Assembly: GCA_019113165.1 (NCBI GenBank)
Contig: DXHV01000005.1
Coordinates: forward strand, 1 to 33,315
Direction of reading: 5' to 3'
DNA length: 33,315 bases
Source: Candidatus Desulfovibrio intestinipullorum
Lineage (GTDB): Bacteria > Desulfobacterota > Desulfovibrionia > Desulfovibrionales > Desulfovibrionaceae
Part shown: one piece after another, positions 19,956-28,211 of the stretch
Position numbering within the stretch: the stretch's first letter is position 1
Layout: the number at the start of each line of letters is the position of its first letter
Translations under genes and position numbers: made by a program
Notes under the pieces: model-generated
Told to the model about the DNA's origin: nothing
Databases searched by the model: none
Seen by the model: only the letters and a program-made list of their open reading frames with translations

Positions 19956-21122
19956 ATGAAGGGCAGAAGCAGGATCAATTTTGTGACGTTTGACGAGGTG
20001 CTCTCCCTTCTCAGGGATCTGGATCCGGACGACGGGCCGGTCCAGACGGACTGCCGGTACTACAGAACGCTTCGGGAACTGGCCTTCTGCACCCTGACAG
20101 GCCACGTCATGAAGTGCAGCACCCCGGAGAAAATCGAAGCCTTCTCGCGCGACAAGCTCAACCTGCTGCGCTCCTACCTTCCCTTCCAGCAGGGACGCAT
20201 AGAGAGCGCCACCCTGCAGGCGGCCCTGGAAATTCTGGACTGGCCGACCTGGCAGGCACTTCTGTCCGTCGTGCTGGCCCAGCTGCTCAAGACACCCCTG
20301 GAGGAACTGCCCGAGAGCACGGGTCTTGCCGTGCGCGACGAGGCCCAGGCCCTCGAGGATCTCTGGTTCAGGGAGCTCCGCAACGGGATCTGGCTGGGAG
20401 GCACACTGGCCAGGGAGCAGAACGCCACCACACGCCCTGCCCCGGAGGATCTGCTCACATGCATTGCTGCCGTTGGTGCCGGCACCATCATTGTGGATGT
20501 CTCCGACTTTTCCGGGGACAGCCTGAATATCTTTCTTGGCGACGGAAGAAATACCATCTTTCTCTTCTCCGACGAGAACGCGCCCGAGTACAGGGAACTT
20601 GCCGCCAGGATAAAGGAGATCCGTTCCGCCAGCGAGCCCCGTGCAGGCACTCCCCTGTTTGATGCCTACGACGGCACCTTCACCTTAAGTACCGATCCGC
20701 AGCTGCCGTCCTGCAGCATGATTCTGAGCATGGATCCCCCAAGGCGCTACAAAAGGAAGTGCGAGCGCATCTACGGACTCTCCTGGCTGTCCTGCCAGCC
20801 CTCCATACTGGCCGACCAGGTGGACGTCCACGTGTACACAAGTCCCGGCATGGACCATCTGCTCACGGTGCTCTACCACGCGGACAACGAGAAGTTCCGC
20901 ACAAGGCCCGTTTTTGAAGCCAATTGCGCAGCCTTTGCAAAAGAGGCTGACCTTTTGAGCAAAAAGGCCGGCTTCAGGGGCCCGAAGCTCAACAAGAGGG
21001 CTCTGGACAATCTTCTGAACCATCTTTTGCCCTGTCTGAAGGACCGTGCCGCCAGGACAGGAGGCAACCTCAGACTGCCCAGGATGGACTTTTCCCAGGG
21101 CGAGGATCTCATCAGCTTCTGA
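19956..21122 (+). CDS. ISAs1-like transposase-derived protein without catalytic residues (copy 1)
   Basis: I do not recognise a named function for this 388-residue protein. Residues about 12-105 follow the pattern of the ISAs1 (H-repeat-associated) N-terminal domain: YYRTLRELAFCTL, IEAFSRDKLNLLRSYLP, then LDWPTWQALLSVVL. Residues about 175-220 (GAGTIIVDVSD to NTIFLFSDENAPEYREL) line up with the second catalytic strand region (GAIVTADA to DYVLALKGNQ). The hallmark IDGK-R and HW-IEN motifs are absent, so it should not transpose. It shares layout and the C-terminal signature GEDLISF with the next gene (GEDIHCF). It has host-like codon use and a good ribosome binding site (AGGAGG). Interpretation as a domesticated transposase is inference. 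Confidence 0.55.
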   Translation: MKGRSRINFVTFDEVLSLLRDLDPDDGPVQTDCRYYRTLRELAFCTLTGHVMKCSTPEKIEAFSRDKLNLLRSYLPFQQGRIESATLQAALEILDWPTWQALLSVVLAQLLKTPLEELPESTGLAVRDEAQALEDLWFRELRNGIWLGGTLAREQNATTRPAPEDLLTCIAAVGAGTIIVDVSDFSGDSLNIFLGDGRNTIFLFSDENAPEYRELAARIKEIRSASEPRAGTPLFDAYDGTFTLSTDPQLPSCSMILSMDPPRRYKRKCERIYGLSWLSCQPSILADQVDVHVYTSPGMDHLLTVLYHADNEKFRTRPVFEANCAAFAKEADLLSKKAGFRGPKLNKRALDNLLNHLLPCLKDRAARTGGNLRLPRMDFSQGEDLISF

Positions 21123-21247
21123 CACATCCCGCCACCACCAACCACCACCACGCCACGTCACAGCTCCCCTGCAGACAGGGAAGCCTTCTCGTGCCCTTTT
21201 GAGAAAACGCCCCTGTTCCCCTGAAGGGACAAAGAGGGAGGCCCTCC

Positions 21248-22399
21248 ATGACACAGAAAGAAATACAGAAAGACATACCGGAAGAGGAAGACAGGAACCA
21301 CATCATCTACCTGCGACGCTACCGGGCACTGGAAATTGTCTTCTGCGCCCTGGTGGCCACCCTTGGCCGGGTGGACGACAGAAACGAGCTTGCCGACTAC
21401 TGCTTTGGGCACAAGAACCTGCTGCGGCCCTACATTCCCCTGGCGCAGGACGTGCCCTACCAGGATCTCATGGATTTTGCCCTCTGGTCCCTGAAACCCC
21501 AGGCCTGGCACAGGCTCCTTCTGGCCTGTGCCGAGCGCGTGCTGCACTGCTCCCTGCCCTGCACCCGGGCCTTCAACGGCGATCGCCTGGAAGACAACGC
21601 CTGGCTTCAGGAGCTCTGGCTGGGCTACCCCTGGAACGAGGATGACGCCATCTGCTATGCCAGCAGGACGGAGCAGGGCGATCCTGCCTTCACGGGCAGC
21701 GATGTGCTCGGACAGCTTGTGCTCCCCCCAAAGGGCGTTGTGCTTGCCGAAGCCTCGCAACTGACGGATGACCAGCTGCGCCTTCTCACAAAGGCAAAGG
21801 TGTCCTCCGTGCTCCTCTTCTCCAATCCGGCTCAGGATGTGTACAGGGAGGCAAGGGACATTTTCGAGCGGGCAGCCGGGGAGGCCATAGAGGACGGCTT
21901 CGATCTCACCCGGGCGCGGGACAGCAATCCTGCCACCAATCCCCTGGATGTCGCCTTCTTCGCCCACCATGCTTCCTTTTCCCTGGCCTCCCGTCCCAAA
22001 TGGGGCCGATTTTCCCGCATCCTCAGACTCACCATGCGCAACAAGTCCACCATTGCCGGGATCAAAAACAACGTACCCAGGGAACTGTACGGCGTGACCA
22101 GGCTCAAGTGGGATATCGAAAGCCTCTACGCCATGCTCAATGCCCAGCTGACCACCATCGACGGGAGCACGAACCTGCTCACCCTCAGCTACGAGGAGGG
22201 CAACAAAATCTTCGAAGAGAATGCCGACCGCAACCATGCCCTGCTGCAGGACCTTGCCCGGCATCTGCGGGCCGAATACGATCCGCAGGGAGCGCTTGCG
22301 CCCGACATGATCAGGCGCTTTTTCTCGTTCATGCCCTCGCTCTACGGAATGGGGTACGGCTTCAGCTATCCCCAGGGCGAGGACATTCACTGCTTCTAA
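21248..22399 (+). CDS. ISAs1-like transposase-derived protein without full DDE triad (copy 2)
   Basis: This 383-residue paralogue of the preceding gene has the same order of parts: an N-terminal helical domain (YRALEIVFCALVATLG, KNLLRPYIPL, LKPQAWHRLLL), a central KGVVLAEASQ to SSVLLFSNPAQDVYREA segment matching the second DDE strand of ISAs1 enzymes, and a region RLKWDIESLYAMLNAQLT that resembles the HW-IEN-LHW-LD motif, keeping its Glu. The first Asp motif is missing and the second Asp is not present (AEAS). ATG 21248 has GGGAGG upstream. It follows copy 1 by 125 bp and is probably co-transcribed. tRNA-Leu lies 177 bp downstream. No terminal repeats flank the pair. Function is unknown. Confidence 0.55.
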   Translation: MTQKEIQKDIPEEEDRNHIIYLRRYRALEIVFCALVATLGRVDDRNELADYCFGHKNLLRPYIPLAQDVPYQDLMDFALWSLKPQAWHRLLLACAERVLHCSLPCTRAFNGDRLEDNAWLQELWLGYPWNEDDAICYASRTEQGDPAFTGSDVLGQLVLPPKGVVLAEASQLTDDQLRLLTKAKVSSVLLFSNPAQDVYREARDIFERAAGEAIEDGFDLTRARDSNPATNPLDVAFFAHHASFSLASRPKWGRFSRILRLTMRNKSTIAGIKNNVPRELYGVTRLKWDIESLYAMLNAQLTTIDGSTNLLTLSYEEGNKIFEENADRNHALLQDLARHLRAEYDPQGALAPDMIRRFFSFMPSLYGMGYGFSYPQGEDIHCF

Positions 22400-22426
22400 G
22401 GTCTCTGCCCGTCATTGTTCCCCCCG

Positions 22427-22446
22427 GCCTGCCCAAAGGGGCAGGC
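22427..22446 (+). terminator. Short hairpin after the transposase-like pair
   Basis: GCCTGCCC and GGGGCAGGC pair around AAA, 28 bases after the stop codon. No T-tract follows, so termination is uncertain. Confidence 0.4.
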
Positions 22447-22536
22447 AAAGGACACACGGGACGGTACTCCAACCCGTCTCCAACCACTCAGGATTGCCTG
22501 CCAAAAAAATATTTTTCAGAAATTCGCACTTTTTGC

Positions 22537-22565
22537 TTGCCTTTTTTCGAAGCGCACTGTATACA
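22537..22565 (+). promoter_or_regulatory. Promoter for tRNA-Leu
   Basis: TTGCCT (22537-22542) and TATACA (22560-22565) are separated by 17 bp. Transcription would start about 5 bp before the tRNA 5' end, as expected for a stable RNA gene. Confidence 0.65.
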
Positions 22566-22576
22566 TTCTTTTCGTT

Positions 22577-22660
22577 GTCGAGGTGGTGGAACTGGTAGAC
22601 ACGCTGTCTTGAGGGGGCAGTGGCTATGCCGTGCGGGTTCAAGTCCCGCCCTCGACACCA
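22577..22660 (+). tRNA. tRNA-Leu (anticodon GAG)
   Basis: The sequence folds as a class II tRNA: acceptor GTCGAGG with CCTCGAC, an A discriminator and an encoded CCA at the 3' end; the D-arm includes TGGTAGACAC; the anticodon stem CTGTC/GGCAG closes the loop TTGAGGG with anticodon GAG; a long variable arm follows; and the T-arm carries GGTTCAAGTCC. Anticodon GAG reads CUC and CUU leucine codons. Confidence 0.96.
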
Positions 22661-22695
22661 TGCAGAGTATGTACTTTGCCTGAGTGACAGAAGAG

Positions 22696-22729
22696 ATCCG
22701 GCAACGTTGCAGTTGTGCGGATTTTTTTT
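22696..22729 (+). terminator. Terminator of tRNA-Leu
   Basis: ATCCG and CAAC pair with GTTG and CGGAT around a 6-nt loop, followed by eight T residues, about 36 bases after the CCA end. Confidence 0.75.
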
Positions 22730-22830
22730 GTGCCTCTCGCAAAGGCCCCCTGCCCATGCTCCTGTCGCAAGCAGGTCCGAACGCCTGTCCCTCGGAGACG
22801 GGACCATGTGCAGCCGCAAGGACGCTTTTC

Positions 22831-22859
22831 TTGACGGCTTTGGGCCTTTTCTGTACAAG
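22831..22859 (+). promoter_or_regulatory. Predicted promoter for rpsU
   Basis: TTGACG (22831-22836), a 17-bp spacer and TACAAG (22854-22859) lie about 105 bp upstream of rpsU, beyond the tRNA terminator. Confidence 0.5.
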
Positions 22860-22965
22860 GCTCTGCTCTCAGGCATTGGACCCCGTGCGTCCCCATGAGC
22901 CCTGCCCCTCAGGCACAGGCTCATCGCGGCAGCAGCCGACAACGGCACGGAAGGAGGTGATTTTC

Positions 22966-23163
22966 ATGCCCGGAGTTTTTCTCGATGACGACAACTTTGA
23001 TCTCGCTCTGCGTCGTTTCAAGAAGCAGGTCGAAAAGGCTGGCATTCTTTCCGAAATGAGAAAGCGCGAGCATTATGAAAAGCCCAGCGTCCAGCGCAAG
23101 AAGAAGAAGGCTGCAGCCAGAAAGCGTCTTCTCAAGAAGATGAGAAAGGCCAACCAGGGATAG
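22966..23163 (+). CDS. rpsU: 30S ribosomal protein S21
   Basis: S21 is a small, very basic protein of the 30S subunit near the anti-Shine-Dalgarno end of 16S rRNA. The 65-residue product has the expected length, the [21 protein letters not shown]-terminal core and the lysine/arginine-rich C-terminus ([17 protein letters not shown]). Its ribosome binding site AAGGAGGTGA is nearly a perfect complement to the 16S tail, which fixes ATG 22966. Longer in-frame starts read through intergenic DNA. It has its own promoter and a strong terminator, so it is a single-gene unit. Confidence 0.97.
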   Translation: MPGVFLDDDNFDLALRRFKKQVEKAGILSEMRKREHYEKPSVQRKKKKAAARKRLLKKMRKANQG

Positions 23164-23232
23164 TTTCCGGCAAGGAAACCCTGTGGCAGCCAGGGGGACA
23201 TACCCCCGCCTTTTGCTCATGGAAATCACTCA

Positions 23233-23273
23233 GGGTGAGACTTTTCCTTTCGGGAAAGTGTCACCCTTTTTTT
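23233..23273 (+). terminator. Rho-independent terminator after rpsU
   Basis: GGGTGA-G-ACTTTTCC pairs with GGGAAAGT-G-TCACCC around TTTC and is followed by seven T residues. Confidence 0.92.
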
Positions 23274-23589
23274 GCGCCCTTTTTCCGGCCTCTGCAGGCA
23301 TGGTCCCCGGGCTTGTACGCACGGCCCCTTTCCCTGCCGTCATTCTTGTGCCGTCCGCTCTTTTTGTGCCCGTCTCCAGGAGTACCCGGGGGCCCCGGGA
23401 ACGGCCCGGGACAGCACAGATCAGCCCTGCCCGGCTGCTTTTCTGCCAGGCTCCGATGCAGTATGCTGGCAGGCAACCTCTCAGGCGTCGCGGCACCTTG
23501 CAAACGTCCTGCAAAGACGCATGAACAGGCACTTCATTATCAAGGGAGGCATGTGCCCTCCGGCTCGTGCCGGGGACACGGAACGTACC
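23274..23589. other. Intergenic region upstream of the aldo/keto reductase
   Basis: These 316 bases are GC-rich and carry several overlapping CCCGGG/GGGCCC palindromes near 23386-23412 and a small inverted repeat TTGCA-N7-TGCAA at 23498-23514. No convincing gene or promoter was seen. Two in-frame ATGs (23521 and 23551) could extend the next gene. Confidence 0.35.
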
Positions 23590-24441
23590 ATGCAGAGCAT
23601 TCTTCTCAACGACGGTCACTCCATCCCCAGCGTGGGCTTTGGCGTCTTCCAGGTTCCTGCCGACGGATCCACCTTCAAGGCCGTCCTCTGTGCCCTGCAG
23701 GCAGGCTACCGGCACATCGACACGGCAGCAGCCTATCTGAACGAGGCCGAGGTGGGGCAGGCCCTGCGGGAAAGCGGCCTTCCCAGGGACGAGGTCTTTG
23801 TAACGAGCAAGCTCTGGATTCAGGACTACGGCTACGAGGCGGCCCGGGCCGGCATACGAGCTTCCCTGGACAACCTTGGCCTGGACTGCCTGGACCTCTA
23901 CCTGCTCCATCAGCCCTACTTCGACGTGCAGGGCGCCTGGAAGGCCCTGGAAGAGGCCCGCGACGAAGGCCTTGTCAAATCCATTGGCGTCAGCAACTTT
24001 ACCCCGAATTTCTGGAAGCGGCATGTGCCGCACTTTGCCACCCTGCCCTGCCTCAATCAGGTCGAGTTCCACCCCTTCTTCCAGCAGCGGGAGCTGCGGG
24101 CCCTGCTGGCCCGGGACAGGGTGGCGCTTGCCGCCTGGTCGCCCCTTGGTCACGGAAATTCGGCCCTGCTCGCCCATCCCCTTGTCACGGCCCTGGCTGG
24201 CAAATACCACTGCGACCCCTGCCGTCTCATCCTGCGCTTCGAGCTGCAGGAAGGCTGCATCGTCCTGCCCAAGTCCACCAGTCCGGCCCATATTGCCAGC
24301 AACCTCCGGCTCTTCGACTTCTGCCTCGACGAGGGGGACATGGAGCGTCTGCGGGGCCTTGATACAGGCAGGGGCATGCGCGATCCCGAAGAAGCCGGCC
24401 GGGCCGAATCCCTGCTTGCCAGGTACAGGGTGCATCCCTGA
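23590..24441 (+). CDS. Aldo/keto reductase
   Basis: A 283-residue NADPH-dependent oxidoreductase of the AKR superfamily, closest in pattern to the 2,5-diketo-D-gluconate reductase/AKR5 group. The catalytic tetrad is complete: Asp44 (HIDTAAAY), Tyr49, Lys74 (TSKLW) and His107 (LLHQP). GVSNF near 140 and the C-terminal IVLPKS segment, which binds the NADP phosphate, are typical. The start is uncertain. ATG 23590 fits family length but has only GGGGACACGGAA upstream, while ATG 23551 follows AAGGGAGGC with too little spacing. The physiological substrate is unknown. It is followed by a weak terminator-like stem. Confidence 0.93.
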   Translation: MQSILLNDGHSIPSVGFGVFQVPADGSTFKAVLCALQAGYRHIDTAAAYLNEAEVGQALRESGLPRDEVFVTSKLWIQDYGYEAARAGIRASLDNLGLDCLDLYLLHQPYFDVQGAWKALEEARDEGLVKSIGVSNFTPNFWKRHVPHFATLPCLNQVEFHPFFQQRELRALLARDRVALAAWSPLGHGNSALLAHPLVTALAGKYHCDPCRLILRFELQEGCIVLPKSTSPAHIASNLRLFDFCLDEGDMERLRGLDTGRGMRDPEEAGRAESLLARYRVHP

Positions 24442-24535
24442 TCCCTGCAGAGGCGGGGGACAGGCGGGGCAGGGAGCGTCTGGGAAAGAGCCCGAAAAAG
24501 CGCGGGGCAGGGAGCCGGCCCAGGCGGCTCAGCCC

Positions 24536-24555
24536 TGGTGCAAACACCATTTTTT
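24536..24555 (+). terminator. Short stem with T-tract after aldo/keto reductase
   Basis: A 5-bp stem (TGGTG with CACCA) around CAAA is followed by six T residues. The stem is short, so efficiency is doubtful. Confidence 0.4.
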
Positions 24556-24558
24556 CGC

Positions 24559-24587
24559 TTGCACAAGCTGCCACTTTTCCGCACAAT
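24559..24587 (+). promoter_or_regulatory. Candidate promoter for the metallophosphoesterase gene
   Basis: TTGCAC (24559-24564), a 17-bp spacer and CACAAT (24582-24587) lie 60 bp before the start codon, just after the preceding T-tract. Confidence 0.45.
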
Positions 24588-24646
24588 TCCCTGAGCTTCT
24601 CCTGTGACATTTCCCTTCTGTTTTCACAAGGATACCACCTCTTCCC

Positions 24647-26017
24647 ATGCCTGCCCTGCTTCTTCTTCCCATCATCCCCGGCCTCTGGCTCGCCTTCAAG
24701 GCCTGGCGCACCGGTCTGCCCCTCGTGCTCCGCGTGCCGCTCATGCTCCTGCCCCTGGTCATCTCGCAGATATACAACATACAGCACACCCTCTTTGGCT
24801 CCATTGCCGGCCCCGATGTGCCGGCCTGGATCCTGCAGCTGCAGATCTGGGCCTTCATGGCCATGATCCTTGTCTTCCTGGCCTCGCTCCTCTGGGATAC
24901 AGGCAGGGTTCTTGTGCGTCTGGCCCGCTTTCTTGCCGGAAAAGGCCCTTCCCGACAGGCCCCCAGTACACAGGATGACAGACAGGATGACAGACAGGCT
25001 GCCGGCCCCGAGGCTTCCAGCCGCAAGGTCGACACTGTCCCGCCCGCACCGGCCTCTTCTGCTCCTGCCGGCAGGCCCGTCCTGACCAGGCGGCGCTTTC
25101 TGGCAGGGTCTGCTGCCTGCAGCATGGGCCTTTTTGTGCCGGCCGGCGCCCTGGTCTCGGGCCTTGGCGTCTCCTCGGCCATTGCCGTGCCCGCCCTGCA
25201 TCCCTGGGACCTCTTTGTGCCGGAGCTGCCGGACGAGCTGGACGGCCTGCGCCTTGTGCACCTGGCCGACCTGCACCTTGGCCCCCTTTCGCGCCGGGCC
25301 AGCCTGGCCCGCCTGGTCCGCTCCATCAATGAGGCAGAGCCCGATCTTGTCTGCCTGAGCGGGGACCTGGCCGACGGCAGTCCTGCCTGGCGATGCGCCG
25401 ATGCAACCCCGAGAGGGAGCCTTGCCAGAGAGCTTGCCGGCCTGCGCAGCCGCTTCGGCACCTTTGCCTGTACGGGCAATCACGAGTATTACAGCAGCTA
25501 CAGCCGGTGGATGCGCCTGTGGAAGGAACAGGGCATCCGTTTCCTGCACAACGAGCATGTGGTCCTGCCCGTGAAAAACAGAGCCAGCCTTGTGCTGGGC
25601 GGCCTGGACGATCCTGTGGGCGGCGTGCGCACGTCGGCCACCTCTGCCTTTGCGAAGGCGCCCAGAGACAGGGAGCGCACCTTCAGGGTGCTCCTCGATC
25701 ACAAGCCTGGCGCTGCTGCCGGCAATGCCCGCACAGGCGCCCAGCTCCAGCTCTCCGGGCACACCCACGGCGGCCAGTGCCTGGGCCTCTCCCAGGTCAT
25801 AGCCCGGGCCAATGCAGGCTTTGTGCGCGGCTGGTACACGCCCCAGGGCATGCCCCTCTACGTGACCAGCGGCGCTGCCCTGTGGTCGGGCTTTGCCATG
25901 CGCCTGGGCGTCCCTTCGGAGGCAGCCCTCATCTGCCTGCACAAGGGGCCAGAGCTGCGCTTTTGCGAGCAGCCCGTGCCAGGATGCCAGCAGGGGAAGC
26001 CCCCCAGAGAAGCCTGA
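24647..26017 (+). CDS. Membrane-anchored metallophosphoesterase with internal twin-arginine motif
   Basis: The 456-residue protein has two or three N-terminal membrane helices (about residues 3-20, 26-45, 62-90), then a disordered Gln/Asp/Pro linker (about 98-145, with a DDRQDDRQ repeat), then TRRRFLAGSAAC at 147-158. This looks like a twin-arginine signal followed by a hydrophobic stretch to about 182. The phosphoesterase domain follows, with all metal-binding motifs: D208-x-H210 (HLADLH), GDLAD 239-243, GNHE 277-280 and SGHTHGG 370-376. It resembles YkuE/YaeI-type phosphodiesterases acting on lipid head groups such as UDP-diacylglucosamine, but the substrate is not established. The catalytic domain is probably periplasmic. 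The ribosome binding site is weak. A Tat signal placed after membrane helices is unusual. Confidence 0.88.
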   Translation: MPALLLLPIIPGLWLAFKAWRTGLPLVLRVPLMLLPLVISQIYNIQHTLFGSIAGPDVPAWILQLQIWAFMAMILVFLASLLWDTGRVLVRLARFLAGKGPSRQAPSTQDDRQDDRQAAGPEASSRKVDTVPPAPASSAPAGRPVLTRRRFLAGSAACSMGLFVPAGALVSGLGVSSAIAVPALHPWDLFVPELPDELDGLRLVHLADLHLGPLSRRASLARLVRSINEAEPDLVCLSGDLADGSPAWRCADATPRGSLARELAGLRSRFGTFACTGNHEYYSSYSRWMRLWKEQGIRFLHNEHVVLPVKNRASLVLGGLDDPVGGVRTSATSAFAKAPRDRERTFRVLLDHKPGAAAGNARTGAQLQLSGHTHGGQCLGLSQVIARANAGFVRGWYTPQGMPLYVTSGAALWSGFAMRLGVPSEAALICLHKGPELRFCEQPVPGCQQGKPPREA

Positions 26018-26162
26018 CGACGCCTGACGACGCCAGTGGACGCCCTGAGGATGGCCCTGTGCGCCCCTCCCCGAGCATCCCCTTTCTGCACGCCATTCCG
26101 GGCTGCACGCCCTTGTTCTGCCCCATTGTGCTCCTGCCTGCCGCTTGCCCTGCAGGCAGCTC

Positions 26163-26178
26163 CCTGAACACGTTCAGG
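26163..26178. promoter_or_regulatory. Palindrome upstream of the cysteine synthase gene
   Basis: CCTGAAC and GTTCAGG form a perfect inverted repeat with a 2-bp spacer, 58 bp before the start codon, a plausible operator position. No regulator can be named. Confidence 0.35.
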
Positions 26179-26236
26179 ATGCGCTGCCACAGGGAAACAG
26201 ACACAAGCAACGTCTCAAATTGAAGGAGTTCCTGCC

Positions 26237-27148
26237 ATGCTTTCGTCCGTTCTCGAGGCCATAGGCCATACCCCGCTGCTGCGCCCTGCCCGCCTTGGCA
26301 AAGGCCTGCCCGGCACCGTGCTGCTCAAGCTGGAAAACCGCAATCCCGGCGGCTCCATCAAGGACCGCGTGGCCCTGCATCTTCTGCGCGTGGCCCTGGC
26401 CGAAGGCACGGTGCCGCCCGGCGGCACCATCCTGGAAGCGACCAGCGGCAACATGGGCATAGGCCTGGCCCTGGCTGCCAGGGCCCTGGGCCTCAGGACC
26501 GTGCTCACCATGCCCGAGTCCATGAGCGTGGAGCGCCGCAAGCTCATGGCGGCCTTTGGGGCAGAGGTCGTGCTCACGAAGGCAGAGCTTGGCATGAAGG
26601 GTGCCGTGGACAAGGCCTCGGAGCTTGCGAAGGAGCGAGACGGCTTTCTTGTGGGCCAGTTCTCCAATCCAAGGACGCCCGAGGCCCACTACATCGGCAC
26701 AGGTCCGGAAATCCTTGCCGACACCGGCGGTGAAGTGCATGCCCTGGTGGCCGGCGTGGGCTCCGGCTCCACGCTCATGGGCACGGGCCGCTTTCTGAAG
26801 GAGCGCCTGCCCCGGATGCACCTTGTGGCCGTGGAGCCTGCCGAATCGGCCGTGCTCAGCGGAAAGGCCCCTGGTCCCCACGGTATACAGGGCATAGGCG
26901 CAGGCTTTGTGCCCGAGGTGGTGGACCGCCGCTTCATTGACGAAATCGTCTGCATTCCCACAGCCTCGGCCATTGCCACGGCCCGCACCCTGCTGGCCGA
27001 GGAAGGCATCAGTGCCGGCATGTCCACCGGCGCCAATGTCTGCGCCGCCCTGCAGCTTGCAGCCAGGCCGGACTTTGCCGGCAAGACCATTGTCACCTTT
27101 GTCTGCGACACGGGCGAGCGCTACCTGTCCACGGAGCTCTTTGCCTGA
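26237..27148 (+). CDS. Cysteine synthase (O-acetylserine sulfhydrylase family)
   Basis: A PLP-dependent beta-replacement enzyme that makes cysteine from O-acetylserine (or phosphoserine) and sulfide. In the 303-residue product the PLP lysine is Lys42 in NPGGSIKDR, and the substrate loop is TSGNMG at 70-75, where the family usually has TSGNTG. The phosphate-binding loop is GVGSGST at 173-179 rather than GTGGT. The C-terminal CDTGERYLST motif is intact. Length and C-terminus fit the CysK/CysM group; the altered loops leave the exact substrate open. The ATG has GAAGGAG upstream. A palindromic site lies 58 bp before the gene. Confidence 0.9.
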   Translation: MLSSVLEAIGHTPLLRPARLGKGLPGTVLLKLENRNPGGSIKDRVALHLLRVALAEGTVPPGGTILEATSGNMGIGLALAARALGLRTVLTMPESMSVERRKLMAAFGAEVVLTKAELGMKGAVDKASELAKERDGFLVGQFSNPRTPEAHYIGTGPEILADTGGEVHALVAGVGSGSTLMGTGRFLKERLPRMHLVAVEPAESAVLSGKAPGPHGIQGIGAGFVPEVVDRRFIDEIVCIPTASAIATARTLLAEEGISAGMSTGANVCAALQLAARPDFAGKTIVTFVCDTGERYLSTELFA

Positions 27149-27281
27149 CCCGTGCCTGCTCCCTGACCGGCCCCTGCCCGTTTGTTTGCCTGATTTTGTG
27201 CTGTCGAGTGCAGGACAGACTCTCCCGTCCCCTCTGTTCCCATTGCCCCCCCAGGCACCCCTTTCCAGAAGGAGTCCTTTC

Positions 27282-28211
27282 ATGCGCGCATTCACCCTTC
27301 CGACATCCTTCCGCCTCTCCGCCCTGACAACCCGTGGCCTGTCTCTCCTTGGCCTGCTTGTGCTGGGCCTCTGCCTCGCTGCTCCCGCTGCTGCGGCCAG
27401 TGCTGCCCAGAAACGGCCCGCCAGCATGCAGCCAGGCCATGTGGAAACCTTCACTGTCGGCTCCATCAAGGTCTACGGCATTGTCGATGCGGCCACGACC
27501 TTCGAGACCACCCTGCTGAACCCGGAATTTCGCCTGAACCTGCCGCAGGCCTCCTTTGCCGGCGTAGTCAAGACCTACCTTCTGCAGTGGAACGGCAAAA
27601 ACGTCCTGGTGGACACGGGCTGGGGCAGCAACGGTCCCAAAGGGGTCACCCTGCAGGTGCTCAAGCAGCTCGGCATTGCGCCCGAAGCCGTCACGGACAT
27701 CCTCATGACCCATCTTGATGCCGACCATGCCTGCGGCCTGGCCATCGAAGGCAGAGCCACCTATCCCAATGCCACCCTGCACATTGCCCGTCCCGAGTAC
27801 GAGGCCTGGATGGCCGGCACGGTGAAGCGTCCTGCCGACAAGGTGGCCCTGGTGAAGGAGAAGCTCTCCCACTACACCCCCGTCCTCTTCAACTGGGGCG
27901 ACATTGTCCTGCCCGGCTGCACGGCAGTGGACGCCCACGGCCACACCCCGGGCCACACGGTGTTTGATCTGCTGTCCGCAGGCAAGCAGTTTTCCATCCT
28001 TGGCGATATTATGCACATCCAGGCTGTGCAGCTGCGCTTCCCAAGGGCCTGCACGGCCTATGACATGGACCAGGAAGCGGCCATTGCCTCCCGGCTGGCG
28101 ACCTTCAGGCGCCTGGCCAACACGAAGGTGCTGGTGGCAGGCATGCACTTCCCAGAGACAGGCTCTCTGCGCCTCCATGCCAAGGGGACCTATACCCTGG
28201 ACCGTCCCTAG
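27282..28211 (+). CDS. Exported metallo-beta-lactamase-fold hydrolase
   Basis: The 309-residue protein begins with a signal peptide (about residues 1-40: basic start, hydrophobic LSLLGLLVLGLCLAA, then AAPAAAASA). The MBL metal site reads HLDADH at 144-149 (the second His of HxHxDH replaced by Asp), with His221/His225 in HGHTPGH, Asp242 in GDIMH and His289 in AGMHFP, so most zinc ligands are present. Such periplasmic MBL proteins act on esters, lactones or thioesters; the substrate here is unknown. ATG 27282 follows AGAAGGAG. The stop codon TAG is part of the CTAG duplicated by the adjacent 91-bp insertion, so the reading frame was not damaged. Confidence 0.9.
   Translation: MRAFTLPTSFRLSALTTRGLSLLGLLVLGLCLAAPAAAASAAQKRPASMQPGHVETFTVGSIKVYGIVDAATTFETTLLNPEFRLNLPQASFAGVVKTYLLQWNGKNVLVDTGWGSNGPKGVTLQVLKQLGIAPEAVTDILMTHLDADHACGLAIEGRATYPNATLHIARPEYEAWMAGTVKRPADKVALVKEKLSHYTPVLFNWGDIVLPGCTAVDAHGHTPGHTVFDLLSAGKQFSILGDIMHIQAVQLRFPRACTAYDMDQEAAIASRLATFRRLANTKVLVAGMHFPETGSLRLHAKGTYTLDRP

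Noticed and set aside
22661..22965. Integrated element at the tRNA-Leu 3' end
   Set aside because: No integrase and no direct repeat of the tRNA end were seen; the region holds a tRNA terminator and an rpsU promoter.
26163..26178. LexA/SOS box upstream of cysteine synthase
   Set aside because: The half-sites resemble GAAC/GTTC but the spacer is 2 bp rather than the 4 bp expected for the classic Gram-positive-type box, and the gene is not a repair gene.
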